A stretch of 64,000 nt of DNA from Druceiella hillmani (Eukaryota > Arthropoda > Insecta > Lepidoptera > Hepialidae): assembly GCA_039881145.1 (NCBI GenBank), contig JAYKKI010000027.1, positions 20,657,001 to 20,721,000 on the forward strand, written 5' to 3'. The position numbers were made by a program, and so were the translations under genes. Below the pieces are notes generated by a model. The model searched no databases, was not told where the DNA came from, and was given only the letters and a program-made list of their open reading frames with translations. Positions 13,149 through 25,308 of the stretch are shown piece by piece. Position 1 is the stretch's first letter. Every line of letters begins with the position of its first letter.

Positions 13149-13244
13149 AATTAAAACTCCCGCGCTACTCTACTTTTCACCTCTGACTGTAGCCAAATAG
13201 CTGTAGCCAGAGGTGAAAAGTAAAGTCGCACGGGAGTTTTAGTT
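13149..13244 (+). repeat. Long near-perfect hairpin, 44 bp arms, 8-base loop
   Basis: Left arm 13149-13192 and right arm 13201-13244 pair with 7 non-complementary positions out of 44, of which three would be G-U wobbles in plus-strand RNA. The best part pairs TACTTTTCACCTCTG with CAGAGGTGAAAAGTA-type sequence. It lies in GC-richer DNA than its surroundings. Neither the unit 3 nor the unit 2 equivalent retains it. It may be a precursor-like RNA hairpin or a small foldback element. Confidence 0.9.
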
Positions 13245-13698
13245 AGCAACCCGAATGCGGCAGACGAATGACAACGATATCCACCCATGCTGTCGGTTGA
13301 CTCTAATTCAATATTTTCAATAAAAATCAATTATTTTCTTTTGAAACCAAAAAAATAAAAACAAATTATTCGCAGGCATATTTTAAATGGAATTTGTGCC
13401 GTGTTATTTCAGAATTTAGAGAAACGTATGAACCTATTTTCTAATTTCTATGAAAACACACTGTGTGCAAGAATGTTTTACGCAATGTAGGTAATGAATA
13501 TATTATGGTCAGTGAAGACGGAACTTATATTTTTCTTTATTTCATAGATTAGGTTATGATTACACAATTAATCGTCTAGCGGGCGACTGTTTATTTTAAA
13601 ATCTTTAAATGATTCATAATTTGTTCGCAACCTGCCTAAAAACAATTAGTTACGTCGATTTATATCAATTATTTTGTGTAATTATTTCTGAATATTTA

Positions 13699-13902
13699 TT
13701 ATAAACTCAGTTTAATTTGTAGTATTACTTTTATCGTACATTTAGATTTTTTGACACCTTTAACATATAAAAAGTATGCATAAACAAATATTACGTTTTC
13801 ATCGCACACTTCATTGGCGTGTGTTTTATGATCGATTAGCGTGCCAGCCTCAATTTTGACGATAGAAGTTAATGTAACTCGGGTAATATAACGAGTAATT
13901 TT
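13699..13902 (-). other. 67-codon open minus frame without ATG, shared with unit 3
   Basis: The frame starts right after a stop at 13905-13903 and ends at TAA 13701-13699. It includes ITRVTLTS, then KIEAGTLIDHKTHANEVC. The unit 3 DNA at about 36080-36180 gives a parallel frame with YITRV, then EAGTLID and NKTH. Composition of the first half is less AT-rich than flanking DNA. No start codon and no known domain are visible, so it could be an exon fossil. Confidence 0.2.
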
Positions 13903-14339
13903 TCAAATTCCGTTTGTGTAGATATTTTGGCTCTTTTTCTCTACTCTCTTACTGTTTTTAACTTTTTTACAGTTGTTTGTTTAATAAATAGAAAAATGGA
14001 CGTGTGCCTGATTTATTTTACGAAGAAAATTGCATACCGCGGTCACATACTGTGTTTTATTTTTGCTTGTTTTGTCTTTGCACTGTTTTACCTATTTTAT
14101 TTCAAAATTACCAGTTTTCTTAAAGCTACGTTCGATTTTTTTAATATCAGATCAAATTTTATTGCTATTTCTTCTTAAGTATTAAATATTAATAAGATTC
14201 CGAGATATTAAAATACGTTTAATCTACCTAAATCTTATATAATCTCGTAAACACAATGATTTTATTTTCTACGCCAAAAACTCTCACATCGACTTCTGTC
14301 TGTAACGACTTTAATAATCCATATTTACATGATTTTCTA

Positions 14340-14810
14340 AACAAACTTTTGATCGAATTAAGGAGTTTCAATATCGGGAAAGACTGTCAATACGAGAGAC
14401 TCCCGCCGACGACGCTCTTCAGAAAGCTTTATTGATACTTTACCGTAATAAATATGTGGGTAGATTTGTTCGAAAACAGTATTGCATTTTCACAATATTT
14501 ACCGTTGCTTCTGTAAGCCGGTGAGTATTGTTAATGCTTTGATTTTCTTTGCGGTTTGTGATTGTGATATTTTATCAGCACATGGTATTCAGGCTCTATT
14601 TATGGTAACACGATAACTGATTTGAAAGTTCTTTTTGAAATATATTATATTTGTTATCGTGTATTTTAGAATCCCGAAAAAAGAGACACTTTCTATTTTT
14701 ACCGCTTTGAAATATGATATTTCGACAAAAATGGTTACATAATTTTCTTCATACTTAGAATGATTGTTAGTGAATATATTTGTTGTGAGTGAAGTCAAAT
14801 TAAATTTGAT
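14340..14810 (+). repeat. Block A, copy 3
   Basis: It keeps GACGACGCTCTTC, CTTCTGTAAGCCGGTGAGTA, GGCTCTATTTATGG and TGATTTGAAAGTTCT. Downstream homology with copy 1 continues to about 15360 (compare 4200-4380), so the repeated segment in this class is nearer 1 kb. Confidence 0.88.
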
Positions 14811-15359
14811 TGAATTTGTAATTAAACTCTGTGGTGTGGAATAACTTGTTTATCGACTGGACTACTGTCGATGTTAGTTTTGTGACTTACCATCCGAATT
14901 ATTTTTTGTATTCAACATAATAATTTAATCCGTCAAATTTTAAATGCTTTATATTTTTGTTACATATTTATATTCTTTGTATTTTTTTTTATATTATGTA
15001 CAGATTTTTAGTTTTTAGGCTTTTAAACTATCTGAAACTTATCTAGCGATAAATATGGTATTTATGTATACGACTGATGTAGTAAGATATTATAAATGTT
15101 TCGATTCTTGCGAAATTTTACATCTTGAAACCTATAACTAAATCCTTTTTGCATTTATTTGTAAATCGTCGTAAGCAGTTCGTTTATTATCGTGGTTAAC
15201 AGTGCATTAATGAATTTGGATATACGAATTGGACACAATAATGTAGATGTTAAGTCATTAGAATCATAATATGGAACTATTATCTTTTACGTTCCATTTA
15301 ATGTTAGGGTTCATGAAACATTTACCTACACTTTCTCTGCATCCTGGTAAATCTTGTTT

Positions 15360-16085
15360 GTTACTCTTTTATTTTCAATAATTTCGGTCAGTCTTTTATA
15401 GTCTTAGATCCTCTGAATAGTTCATGATATGAAAATAAGCATACATATGTCGAAAATTTAGGCGTGCAGACAAACGTTTGAGAGGAACAGTGTGTGTAAA
15501 TACTGATCCGAAATCCTCTCCTTTCACAATCTCCGACAAAATTAACATTTCCACAAAATTAAAAATAAAAATCATGTGGTGAAATATCGCTGTTTGCATA
15601 TTGTTTTATTGATATCAGTTGTAAAATGTATTTAATATTAAATATTGATGTTTCAAATTTTGTTGAAAACATATAGTTTAAAAATAATTTAATGCAATAG
15701 ACATTTGACTACTTCGATGACATTTCTTTTATTATATTTTGAAGGACATGTGCTCGTAATAATGTTAAAACCGACATAACGATGTTACGAAAAACAGTAA
15801 TGAATAATTCTTAAATAAATGTACATTTTACTAAGTTTTAGGTTATCTTATTAATTTCTCATAACATAGAGCCGGATAAAAATTTTAATAAATTTATTTT
15901 GAACGCCAAATTAAAAATAATATTATAATGCAAAATTTAATTCCATGTTTTTTATAGTTTTCCTTGGTTTTTTGCACGTTTTAATATTTTCATTAGAAGA
16001 GGGATAAATAGAATCAACGTTTCCATTATAATTATTAAAAATGAAACTATTTTAAGCTTTTACAAAGTGTTGCGTAAATGTTGAT
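15360..16085. other. Unit 1-only DNA without recognisable content
   Basis: No partner is evident in units 2-4. The 67-codon minus frame at 15396-15599 shows no motif. I see no repeats or gene signals here. Confidence 0.5.
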
Positions 16086-16197
16086 AGCCATTGAAAATTA
16101 ACGAATACTTAATAACTTTTATCAAGAAGCAGTAATGTGTATTAACAAGAGGGGCAAAATTAGTAATAAACAAGTTTCACGGAAGGTTCGAAAAGTC

Positions 16198-16200
<3 letters not shown>

Positions 16201-16235
<35 letters not shown>
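16201..16235. repeat. TA microsatellite
   Basis: Uninterrupted TA dinucleotides for 35 bases, flanked by GTCGTG and CCCGTATAC. Unit 2 has only an interrupted TTTTATAT stretch at the same place. Confidence 0.97.
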
Positions 16236-16238
<3 letters not shown>

Positions 16239-16439
16239 GTATACAATCCCGTACGTAAATACGATAATTTTGAAATAATTCTGCCTAAGAAATAGAGCAT
16301 TGGCAACATTTGAGATTGTCTAGAAACCTAACCAATATATATCATATGAAATTTCAGAGAACTAAGAATACAAAATGTTATTTTTACATTATGACATGAG
16401 TACATTTATCAATACATGCATATAAATATAATAACATAC

Positions 16440-16540
16440 ATGGGCTTATAGAAGCAACAGCATGTATTATAGAAAATGTCGCGGTCCTTTCAAACAAATC
16501 GATATATTTATTTAATTCTCACAATGAAGGATCAATTCTT
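16440..16540 (-). repeat. Block A fragment, inverted (unit 1)
   Basis: The minus strand reads AAATATATCGATTTGTTTGA, then GGACCGCGACATTTTCTATA and CATGCTGTTGCTTCTATAAG. This matches the left half of block A. It is the unit 1 partner of the inverted fragment at 31365-31560 but has lost the right half. Confidence 0.65.
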
Positions 16541-17442
16541 CACAAAAAGCTCGTATTTATTGTTTTTAAAAACAAAAAGCTCGTATTGATGGCAACAATA
16601 TGAAATAAACACACATATATGTGTGCGCGTATAGTAACTTTCATGCACCCCTTTTAGTCGTGTTCTGTATTTATGATTAGTGAAGATATAGTGAAATTTT
16701 CGACATAAGAATGGCCTATATAGTATCTTCTTAGACGCATTTTCTAAAAACTGTTAATTGACAATGATAATCGGATCGTATTTTTGTGCTAGTGAATGTG
16801 TTCTTTGCTCGTTTTGTAGTTTACGTGTTTTTTTTCCCGAAGACTGGATAGTTTCATGCATTCTGACGGTTCTATACAGCTTAGCGCAAAAATTGGATGT
16901 CTTAAAGGGGGTAAAATTCCGTTTATTAGGTGAAAACCAAATAAACACAATGGTGATAAATAGTTAATTCAAAACATGTGCATTGATATATAACGGTAAA
17001 TTAAATTGTTTTTTATTAGGTACTTACTTTTTTTTAATTTTACAAAAAATTGTTTTACACAAAGTGTAAACTTTAAGTTGAACATACGTGTAATTCGTAA
17101 TATAGTTGTATACGCATTAAATTGGTAAGCATTTCAACTTTTCCACAGTACGAAATTGTTTTAATGCTGTATAATTTTTCTAAAACAGAAATAAACCCAA
17201 GCACAAAGTATAAGTCGACAGTAGATAAATAGAATACTAATAAACTATTTTTGCGAAAACATTCAAATAAGCGTCGAATTGAAATGGAAGTGCACTGAAG
17301 AGTGTAAAACAATGGAAATACGAGTAGTTAGTTGGAACGTTTGAGTGAAATATTGTTTTCTCATAAATACATTTGCAATATAGGGTATCTTTTTTGGTTT
17401 CACAGTAATTATTATATTTAGCCTGCATATGCATGAGCATAT

Positions 17443-17512
17443 ACTAATATCCTTGTTACTTAATGTTTATATATACATATCTATCTACTAATATCCTTGT
17501 TACTTAATGTTT
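17443..17512 (+). repeat. 44 bp tandem duplication
   Basis: ACTAATATCCTTGTTACTTA occurs at 17443 and again at 17487. It belongs to a looser patch (17440-17800) rich in CTTACTAATAT and TACATA words, similar to 60770-60990. Confidence 0.85.
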
Positions 17513-18043
17513 TTCTACATATCGGAACATACATACTTTTTCAGATTCAGCGACTAGTACGCAGGTAAGCTTACTAATATTCTATTGCTAAGACTCTTTT
17601 GCTAAGAGTCTTTGTGTATACATTCATATACTTATTTGCCTGTCTACTTGGATATCTATGTATATGATATATGTGTTTATGATATATGTGATATATGTGT
17701 TATTTTCTTGCTTACTTATTTGCTTACCTACTAATATCTTATTTATGTAATGCATTTGTATGTACTTGTATACACTTACTTACCTTTTTACTTCGTTACT
17801 TTTTGGTTACTTCAAGAGAAATGAAATTAGTTCAAACTCCGGGACTTTATTCGCCTTAAGTGAAGGATTACTATCACCCCTTTACGGCTTCATCATTGTA
17901 CCTTGATTTGTGAGAAGGATAGGTTCATGCCTCCCTTCTTGTGTCAAAACTTCAGAGAATTGTTTGTTAGGTTATCAATATACTTATATCATTCAAATTA
18001 CTTTGCATGAAATAAATACTTTGCGGTCGAAAGACTACATATA

Positions 18044-18074
18044 TATAAAAAGTTAAATGCCCACTTTCGTCAGA
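18044..18074 (+). promoter_or_regulatory. Second TATA/initiator-like pair
   Basis: TATAAAAAG at 18044-18052 and a TCAG with its A at 18072 also stand 28 bases apart. In unit 2 (near 32490-32520) the TCAG is kept but the TATA word is degraded to CATAAAG. A chance match in AT-rich DNA is quite possible. Confidence 0.2.
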
Positions 18075-18719
18075 ACACACAAAACTCTCTAGTCATCGGA
18101 AAAAGCATGCAAAACTAAAAAAGAACATGAGCTAAAGAACACATGCTTGTGCAAAAATATAATACGGTATTGTACGTTCCAGTTTTTTTTTAATTCGTTC
18201 GCCACGCGTTCAAAATACAATTATAGATAGCGATTATCATGAGCCAACGTTTCTGAAGAGTTATTCCAAGTTTAGGTATTTTTCAGTATAATTTTTAATG
18301 TTTATTAACGATTCTTCATATAGAAAATATATGATATATACGGCTTCCTTGTTTCGCATTCTCGTCACTAAGCGCATATTGATTTTTGGTCTGTCCTGAT
18401 AGCTAAATTGTTTGGTTTATTAGATATAAAAAAAATGTCAGCTTCTTTTTAGAATTGTCTTCTATTTCTACAATACCAGCTCCATTTTCATAGTTATATT
18501 TTTCTAATTTCTTAATTATTAATAACATAACAGGATTTGAAAATATTTTCTATCTATCAATGTCTTAGAAAAATTCGTCAATAAAATATTTTTACTTTTT
18601 ATAACGAAAATAATAAGTGACCTTTGTTACTTTAAAACTGTTCTGTATTCATAAAATTATGCTTTCAGGACACCTAATTACTTTAAAATCTCATATTTGC
18701 ACAGCTTCTTAAATTACCT

Positions 18720-19180
18720 GTTGATTCTATCAACGCTTTCCAACATCAGGGAAGATTGACAAAAATGCATTTTCCGCCGCCGACGCTTATAATAAAGCAT
18801 TTATCAATTCTTTATCATAATAAATAGGTACGTCGATTTATTTGAAAGCAGCATTACCTTTTCACAATATGTGCCGTTGTTTCTGTAAGCTGGTGAGTAT
18901 TGTTAACACTTCGAATATCTGTGTCGCTTGTGATTGTGATGTTACATGAGTGCGTCGCATTCAGATTCTATTTATGGAAACGCGATAGCTGATTTGAACG
19001 TTCTCCACAAAATGTATTTTATTTGATATCGTATAATTTCAGATTGTGAAAGAGAAGCTTTTTTATCGTTTTTTTTTGCTTTTAAATTTGTTATTTTTTA
19101 CAAATGGTTACGTAGTTACGTATGTGTAAAAGTATATTTCTGCATACGCAGAATAACTGTTAGTGAATACATTTTTTGTG
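18720..19180 (+). repeat. Block A, copy 4 (unit 2 partner of copy 1)
   Basis: It is nearly identical to copy 1 over TTTCTGTAAGCTGGTGAGTA, GTTAACACTTCGAATATCTG and ATGGAAACGCGATAGCTGAT. The closeness of copies 1 and 4 compared with copies 2 and 3 shows that block A multiplied inside the unit before the unit itself duplicated. Confidence 0.9.
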
Positions 19181-19790
19181 GGGAATTAGGTTCGTTTGAA
19201 ACTACTATAGAATACTTTGACGTGCGACAGTATCATTATCGTCTGGACTACTGTCTACAAATATATTATGTGGTTGAAAGATTTGTTAATTTTTACGTAC
19301 ATCTTTCGATATTTATAAAATTAATCTAATTACTTAATCCGTTAATCCATAATGTGTATTTATGCTATAATTTTAAAAATAAATTATTATATTTTTGGTT
19401 TGTTGAAATTTATTGAAATATTTTGATCGGATTTTTACTTTTTCGGCTTTTAGACCGGCTAAAATATTTCCAGTGCTGAATATTGTTACTTTATTATTAT
19501 TTAGGAATAAGGCAATAAGGTATTAGTAATATTTAACGGGTTAGAGATTGTCTATTTCGAAACCTACCAGTTTTGTGCCTTATTTGGACATCGACATTAG
19601 TAGTTCATATAAAATGTACAACACGAACGTATTTGCGAAGGTTTCTTTATATTGTCAACATTTGGATGTAAAATTATTATCTTTTTTATTCAATATAATA
19701 TTGCGGCTCTTGAAATATTTTCCTCATATTTTCTCTACTTGCTGATTTAAATCTTCGAAGTTTAGTGTTCGATCAAAGCTTCGGCTTCAG

Positions 19791-19958
19791 CTATAGCTTC
19801 ATCCATCGTCTGCAAAAAGCACCTTCGGACGTACATTTGTCTTTGACGATAAAAAGTCCGAAGGTTTGGTCGAAGTCGAGAATTGAATCCAGTTGAGCAT
19901 CAGAGTCAGTTCGGCGAATAATGACAAGTTTATAGTGTAGCTGTTTATATTCTCTTTC
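19791..19958 (-). CDS. Exon-like minus frame with 3' splice acceptor, unknown protein (unit 2)
   Basis: On the minus strand an acceptor reading ATTCTTACAG ends at 19959. It is followed by 55 open codons starting GAA at 19958 and closing with TAG at 19793-19791. Residues 1-10 are charged and aromatic (EREYKQLHYK). Residues 17-29 carry TDSDAQLDSILDF, residues 32-41 TFGLFIVKDK, and there are cysteines at 42 and 49. GC content is visibly above the flanks. A second frame, shifted by one, runs past the stop with EAEALIEH and is identical in unit 1. No ATG lies in the segment, so it would be a terminal exon. The unit 1 copy is broken. I do not recognise the family; it is either an old duplicated gene exon or an unrecognised transposon gene. 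Confidence 0.35.
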   Translation of the reverse strand, partial: EREYKQLHYKLVIIRRTDSDAQLDSILDFDQTFGLFIVKDKCTSEGAFCRRWMKL

Positions 19959-20589
19959 CTGTAAGAATATTTATGGTACAAAGTGCAAGAACAATACTAA
20001 ACTTGTTATGCAAACGTAAATATTGTTCTATTTAATTTTCATATTTTTCCACTTAATTAGCGACAATATTTATCAGGTTATAACAGTATACGTTCCGTTT
20101 TATGGAATGAAATCGTTATATATTCTGAAATGGAATTAAATATGCGTAATGTATATATGTAAGGTTTGCGTTGCTATTTCAATACAAAAGGGGTTTGAAT
20201 AAAAGCATCAAAACATTTTGAATAGTTTTTGGAATTTTTTGTGAAAACATTTCGATTTTTTTCCATTTGTGGTTAGTGTATTTATTATAATTTAAAAAGT
20301 TTAATTTATAAAAGTAATTTATTACTTTAAGTAATGAAATGGATATTTTAAATAAGTAATGTTGCTATATTTTGCATTTTAGGTGTTCTGATTATTTCTT
20401 TTATTCATTTTAAAAACATGTTATTTTTCATTAAGCAAAGATAAAATTATTGATCGGTGAAGAGTATTTCTACATTGGTTTAAGTTAAGTAATATTGCAA
20501 AATATGTATTTTGGGATTCAATGCCATTTGCGAGCACTTTACAATAAAATTACTCGAAATGTATTTGCACATTATATTACATTATATAT

Positions 20590-22135
20590 TTAAATTTGTG
20601 TCTCTATGTAGTTTATTGCAAAAATTGCCAGTATTAAATATAAACATCTTCTAACAAAAATTCATCAAAGTATACAAGAAACTTATCACAAAAGTATGGA
20701 ATAATATTACAGTTTGATTAGAGTAAAAAAAATTGAGAGTATGGGTTCACCCAACGATGTCAAAAAGTTAAAGAAATCACTTTGCCATAGAAAGAAGCAG
20801 TACTGTAGCTCAATGGTCACCTCGTTTCTTTTTGAATCGATATTAAACCTTAAAGACCTTGATATAGTTGAAATTACAAAAACAAAAACATTCTTTCTTC
20901 TCGATCGTTATTTTAAAATATCGAAACGTAAGATAACATATTTAGCATATGTGACTATCATGAAATGTAATGACTTGAGCAAATACTTGCGATTTGAACG
21001 TGAAATGATATTTCAGCATGTGTGCTATAATTATTATGCATTTCAATTCTGAAAATATTATGTCATAACACATAGAAATTAATATTTCTATTATATTTAT
21101 TCTCTGAAATTCGGACCATATTGCATATTTCTATATAGTTAAACTTTCTTCCATTGGTGTGTGTCTAGGAGATGTTTTAGATTTGATAGATAATGATATT
21201 TTAATGGCAAATATGTAGATATAAAATTTTGACCAAACCTCTGAGTTATAAAACTGCAAAGATTAATTAAACCTCTTCCAGTGATTTTAGGTTGTGTGCA
21301 CAGACACGGTTTCCTTATCATTTTATTGTAACTAAAGATTCTACGGTATCGAACAGTGAGTTTGAAATGGTGATAAACTATTGTTTGCGTTAATGTCCTT
21401 TTTGGAAAAGAAAATTAATTTTTTCCCTACAAAGTTTACAATTTATTTTAATTGTCGCCACAAATAGTTTTCGACTAACTGGAGAACATTTTTTTAAAAT
21501 CAGAAACATATGAACAAAACTCAGATGTACGTACATAAAATACACTTTTTTGAAATTATATCCTTTAAACCATAGAAGGAAATAATATTCTGGTTTTATT
21601 TTTGAGAGAATTTGTTTCAAAACGATTGTACAAATTTTCCGTTTAAGGTAAAAATATATAACTTTTAATATGTAGAGAAAGTATGTTAAAAGCGGATGTT
21701 TAGGTTACCGCTCCTAAATAACTCATAAACCGATTACAATAAACGCGATCGGAAAGGATCAAAAAATAAGAGTTTATATGGACGTACATCTAAATACAAA
21801 AATATTATTCAAAATTCTTCTTCCGTGTCTTTTTTAAGTTTTCGAAAATATCCGATATAAAGGTTAGAGAAAAAGGCTCCACAAGTGGAAACACCTCAAA
21901 AGTCTATTAAATGTTCACAACTAACCATAACAAAGTGTAACAAGTGAATCGAAGACATTTACTTAAGTGCTTGTATACTTTTGTCCCTATGTGGAGTCCG
22001 TTACTACGGTAATCATTGGTTAAGTAAAATTAAATTTGTGAAATATGTTTGGTTGTGACATGGGTGATCATATCTTGTAATAATTAAAGCAAAATAGGTT
22101 AATTACATTGATGGATTTCACAGACGATGACAAAA
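20590..22135. other. Unit 2-specific 1.5 kb insertion-like segment
   Basis: Unit 1 has only about 0.2 kb between the matching flanks (5160-5370). The segment contains the 103-codon frame at 20741-21052 and otherwise AT-rich sequence with no repeat ends that I could define. It is either an insertion into unit 2 or a loss from unit 1. Confidence 0.6.
20741..21052 (+). CDS. Open frame of 103 codons, unknown
   Basis: From the ATG at 20741 the frame runs to a TGA at 21050-21052. The N-terminal third is basic and helical in character (DVKKLKKSL, then HRKKQ), and the rest is hydrophobic-basic with few glycines. That beginning is loosely like the start of some retroelement gag proteins, but nothing specific supports this. 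It lies wholly inside the unit 2-specific segment, so no second copy is available for comparison. A frame this long can arise by chance in 64 kb of DNA. Confidence 0.25.
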   Translation: MGSPNDVKKLKKSLCHRKKQYCSSMVTSFLFESILNLKDLDIVEITKTKTFFLLDRYFKISKRKITYLAYVTIMKCNDLSKYLRFEREMIFQHVCYNYYAFQF

Positions 22136-22165
22136 TATTTTTTTTATATCAACATCGAGCCTAAG

Positions 22166-22196
22166 TATAAAAGGCTCAGATCAACTCTTTGTTAGT
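22166..22196 (+). promoter_or_regulatory. Unit 2 copy of the TATA/initiator site
   Basis: TATAAAAGG at 22166-22174 and TTAGTAC with its A at 22194 keep the -28 spacing of the unit 1 site, although the initiator has changed from TCAGT to TTAGT. The surrounding GGCTCAGATC and ACTCTTTGT words are conserved. Confidence 0.35.
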
Positions 22197-22227
22197 ACAT
22201 AAAAAGGGCAAAATGAAAAATGCACAT

Positions 22228-22285
22228 CTGATAAGATTAATCAATCAATGGATAATTCATATCATTTATTGATTAATCTTATCAG
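22228..22285 (+). repeat. Perfect 18 bp inverted repeat, unit 2 counterpart
   Basis: CTGATAAGATTAATCAAT at 22228-22245 is exactly complementary to 22268-22285, leaving a 22-base loop. Unit 1 keeps only the inner 11 bp but has an outer stem that unit 2 lost. Both copies therefore retain a stem by different base pairs. Confidence 0.9.
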
Positions 22286-24039
22286 TAATGAATTATTCAT
22301 TCTGATCTTTTTATGTGATTTTTATGCTCTTTTTATGTATATGAGCAGTATGAGTTTTTTATGTTTAAAAAGATAATTTAAATATAACTGTTCAGTTTAG
22401 TTTTTTTGGCGTTGTTTGTTTTAAGTTGTGCTTTAAACATATGGTGGATATTAGAGCGATTTTTAAATAAAATAATAAAGGGCGATTTTTCAAAATAAAA
22501 AAATTAAGTCACTAGATTATTCTATTAACTTGAAACTTCGTAAAGGTGCTTTAAAAATTAATAATTTGACCTATGTTTTACTGTTTTTTAGTAATAAACT
22601 GCAAAGGGGTTGAAACGGGGTTCAAGACTTGTAATAGCGAAATATTAAATGGATCCCTGAATTTACGGGAATATTTTTTAAAAATCTAGGCAGCATTACT
22701 AAATATAAGGGATTTTATAAATTTAAATTTCTGAAAAGGCGATACGGATTTAAATCTCTATATAAATTCTTCTTGTAAAGGGGTGGAATGATTTTTTAAT
22801 TAAACACTCGAAGTCAGGTGCAATAGACATAGGGAAATTATTGTTATCGGTTTTTCTGTCCATAACCGCTGTCCCAATGTTTCATCTCACAGTTAACCTG
22901 GATAACAGTTAAAAATGACGTTACAAACAGGAGAAGATTGCCAATAACTGATCAGTCACTCAAATATTACACATCCATCCTTAATCAAAAGTACATCAGG
23001 GCGATAACTTTGCAAAGGTTTGTTTTTCCCGAGGTGCCGGCGTACTACGTTCGGGTAGATACGAAAGGAGGAGTTGATCGATAAGGATATATACTCAAGT
23101 ATCAAGAATATTGGGTAGAGTATATTTGGAAGATCCAAATAAAACCGGGTGCTACTATCTCCGATGCTGGAAGAAGTAACGCTCTTTTGGGAACCCTACT
23201 TTTTCATGAAATTGGTGGACAATTTAAAATTAGAAGAAAGAAATATTCTACTAATTTGCTGGGTCTCCCATACCTTTTCTTTCTCTTCTTTTTACGTGTG
23301 GGCACAATTAAACTATTACGAAATTCTGTAATGGCATCAGGCTGTAAGTAATAGCTCTACACAACATTTTTAAGGTCACTATTGTAACGTATCTTTTCAA
23401 GGTGGAACGATCTTTAGGCCGCGTTTTCTATTGACACCAATGACTTCTATTCTGCGTTTAAGATATTAGAATTTTCCCTCAAGATGCGCTTTGCGATGAC
23501 AATAAATAAGTCATATGTTTTCTACCGGCCAATTTTATACTCACTCAACTTTCTTATTTTTCAGCTAAACAATCTTCTAAAATGATAAATGATACTATTT
23601 ACAAATAAGAATTGCAAAATTTCTAATTTCTATGTCACATTAATTAATACAAAGCGATGCTTATCTTCCAATTCTTTCACTGGCATCGCTAGCAACATAT
23701 ACGACTTAACCTACCTTAAAGCTATGGTTTACCCAGAACTGCTTACGATTTGCAGTTTTGGATATACCCCTGTAAGGGTCGTATAAGCAAATACATTATG
23801 GTTGTCAGAGGTATAGGCATGTTGCACGGGTACTACTCAGGTCACTTCAATATTTTAACAATATAAAAAAGTCTCCAATATTTTAATTCAATTTGTTCCT
23901 ATTGCTCGAAGACATGTTTCAATATTTTTTTATATCCGTCCTATTGACTTATCCTAATTAATGTAATAAATACGAAAGCTAGTTTGATTTTTTTTTGTTT
24001 GTTTATCCCAGTTTCACGACTATACGTATGAATCATATT

Positions 24040-24487
24040 TATGTTCGAAAAATACTAATTCCATGCGAACAAATGCGCGGGCAAGATCTAATTAATGATA
24101 TATTTGGAATGTGGGCTAGAAGTATTTTTCTTGTTGAAAAACATGAATTTATTTTGACAACAATATATTTGAACTTCATGTAATTGTTATATTTCAGTGG
24201 TCTGAACAATCGGTTTAATTCCGAAATTAGGAATAAAACTGTTACAACGTAGGTTTATATAGAAGCTATAATGTCATATTTCTTTTATTTATGTGGATAT
24301 GTAATTATTCACAAAGTATTTCTGATAGGTCGTAACTTCTATGTAACTATATTCATCTAAACATTTATCGATATGTACTTAAGGATTGATCATTTAAAAT
24401 AATTAGCTTCTTTGCATTCCGTTCACAAACTTTTAAGATGTATAAAACATATTGTACGAAGATTTGGTCAGTATTTCTGATGGGAAA
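24040..24487 (+). repeat. Left arm of a 450 bp inverted repeat
   Basis: This arm belongs to the unit proper (unit 1 partner 7090-7540). It is repeated in reverse at 25309-25757. Shared words include GCGCGGGCAA, GAACAATCGGTTTAAT, GTTACAACGTAGGTTTATAT and GTACGAAGATTTGGTCAG. Confidence 0.92.
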
Positions 24488-25308
24488 ATAAACACAATAA
24501 AGTGGAACTATTTATGAATGCGACCATCTAAGCATTGTATTATGTTGTAAGTTATGAAGGTTTGCGACTTACAATTATCTCTAATTAAGAAAAATATATT
24601 AGTATGTTAAAAACCGTTCAATGTTAGAGCCATTTTTACTTAATGTGGTGAATCATTGTTTTCTCACGAGTGTACACTATCTATATATAGTTACGTATTA
24701 GTATACGATAGTATCTAATATTCGTTATTATTAGAATATTTTGCACCTAATATCAATACTTATATAGTTATAGGTATGTGTATTATTATGAATAAAAACT
24801 AAATTTGAACTTATTTGCTCAAAGTAGATGTCGTAATAAATATTCAACCCATGATCCAATACATTTCTTCGAAATTCCCCCTCCCTCGGTTTTGCAAAAA
24901 CTATCGTTTGATTATAATATTGTACTAATATGCTTTTGTATTACTCTAATTGTCTATAGATGGCTCCTTTTTTGAACTTATAGTTGTACTTATTAATTGT
25001 TCTTGTTTCTGTAATATAGAAATCATATTACACTAAAATAATATTGACCGGTAAGCAAGTCTACAAGCTTAAACAGTAAATTTATTTTTGAATTGTCTCT
25101 TTTCAAAAATGACGTATTTTTTTATTTTTATCTATGAATGTTTTATACGATTCGATAAAAGTTTTCGGCTTCAAATATTCATATTAAAGTTTTACTAATC
25201 TCTTTACAATGATAATTTTTTATTTATCATTGTGTAGAGTTTCATTGCTGTATTGCTTTCTGTTGCGAGTTTATACCGCTTTAATCTGTGATAGTGATGT
25301 GTGAATAT

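Larger units (their letters stand above)
2893..18330 (+). repeat. Segmental duplication unit 1 (about 15.4 kb)
   Basis: This is the longest version of the unit. In order it holds block A copy 1, an exon-like minus frame, a TATA/initiator-like site with stem-loops, a mariner pseudogene, block A copy 2, a long hairpin, block A copy 3, a TA microsatellite and an inverted block A fragment. Collinear matches to unit 2 are 2893-5160 with 18331-20590, 5370-8370 with 22140-25300, 8380-11220 with 25760-28555, 11220-12790 with 29430-31020, 16088-17000 with 31090-32330, and 17860-18330 with 32330-32868. Identity by eye is about 80-90%. Unit 1 keeps about 3 kb (12790-15760) and 0.85 kb (17000-17860) that unit 2 lacks. 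Edges are approximate. Confidence 0.85.
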
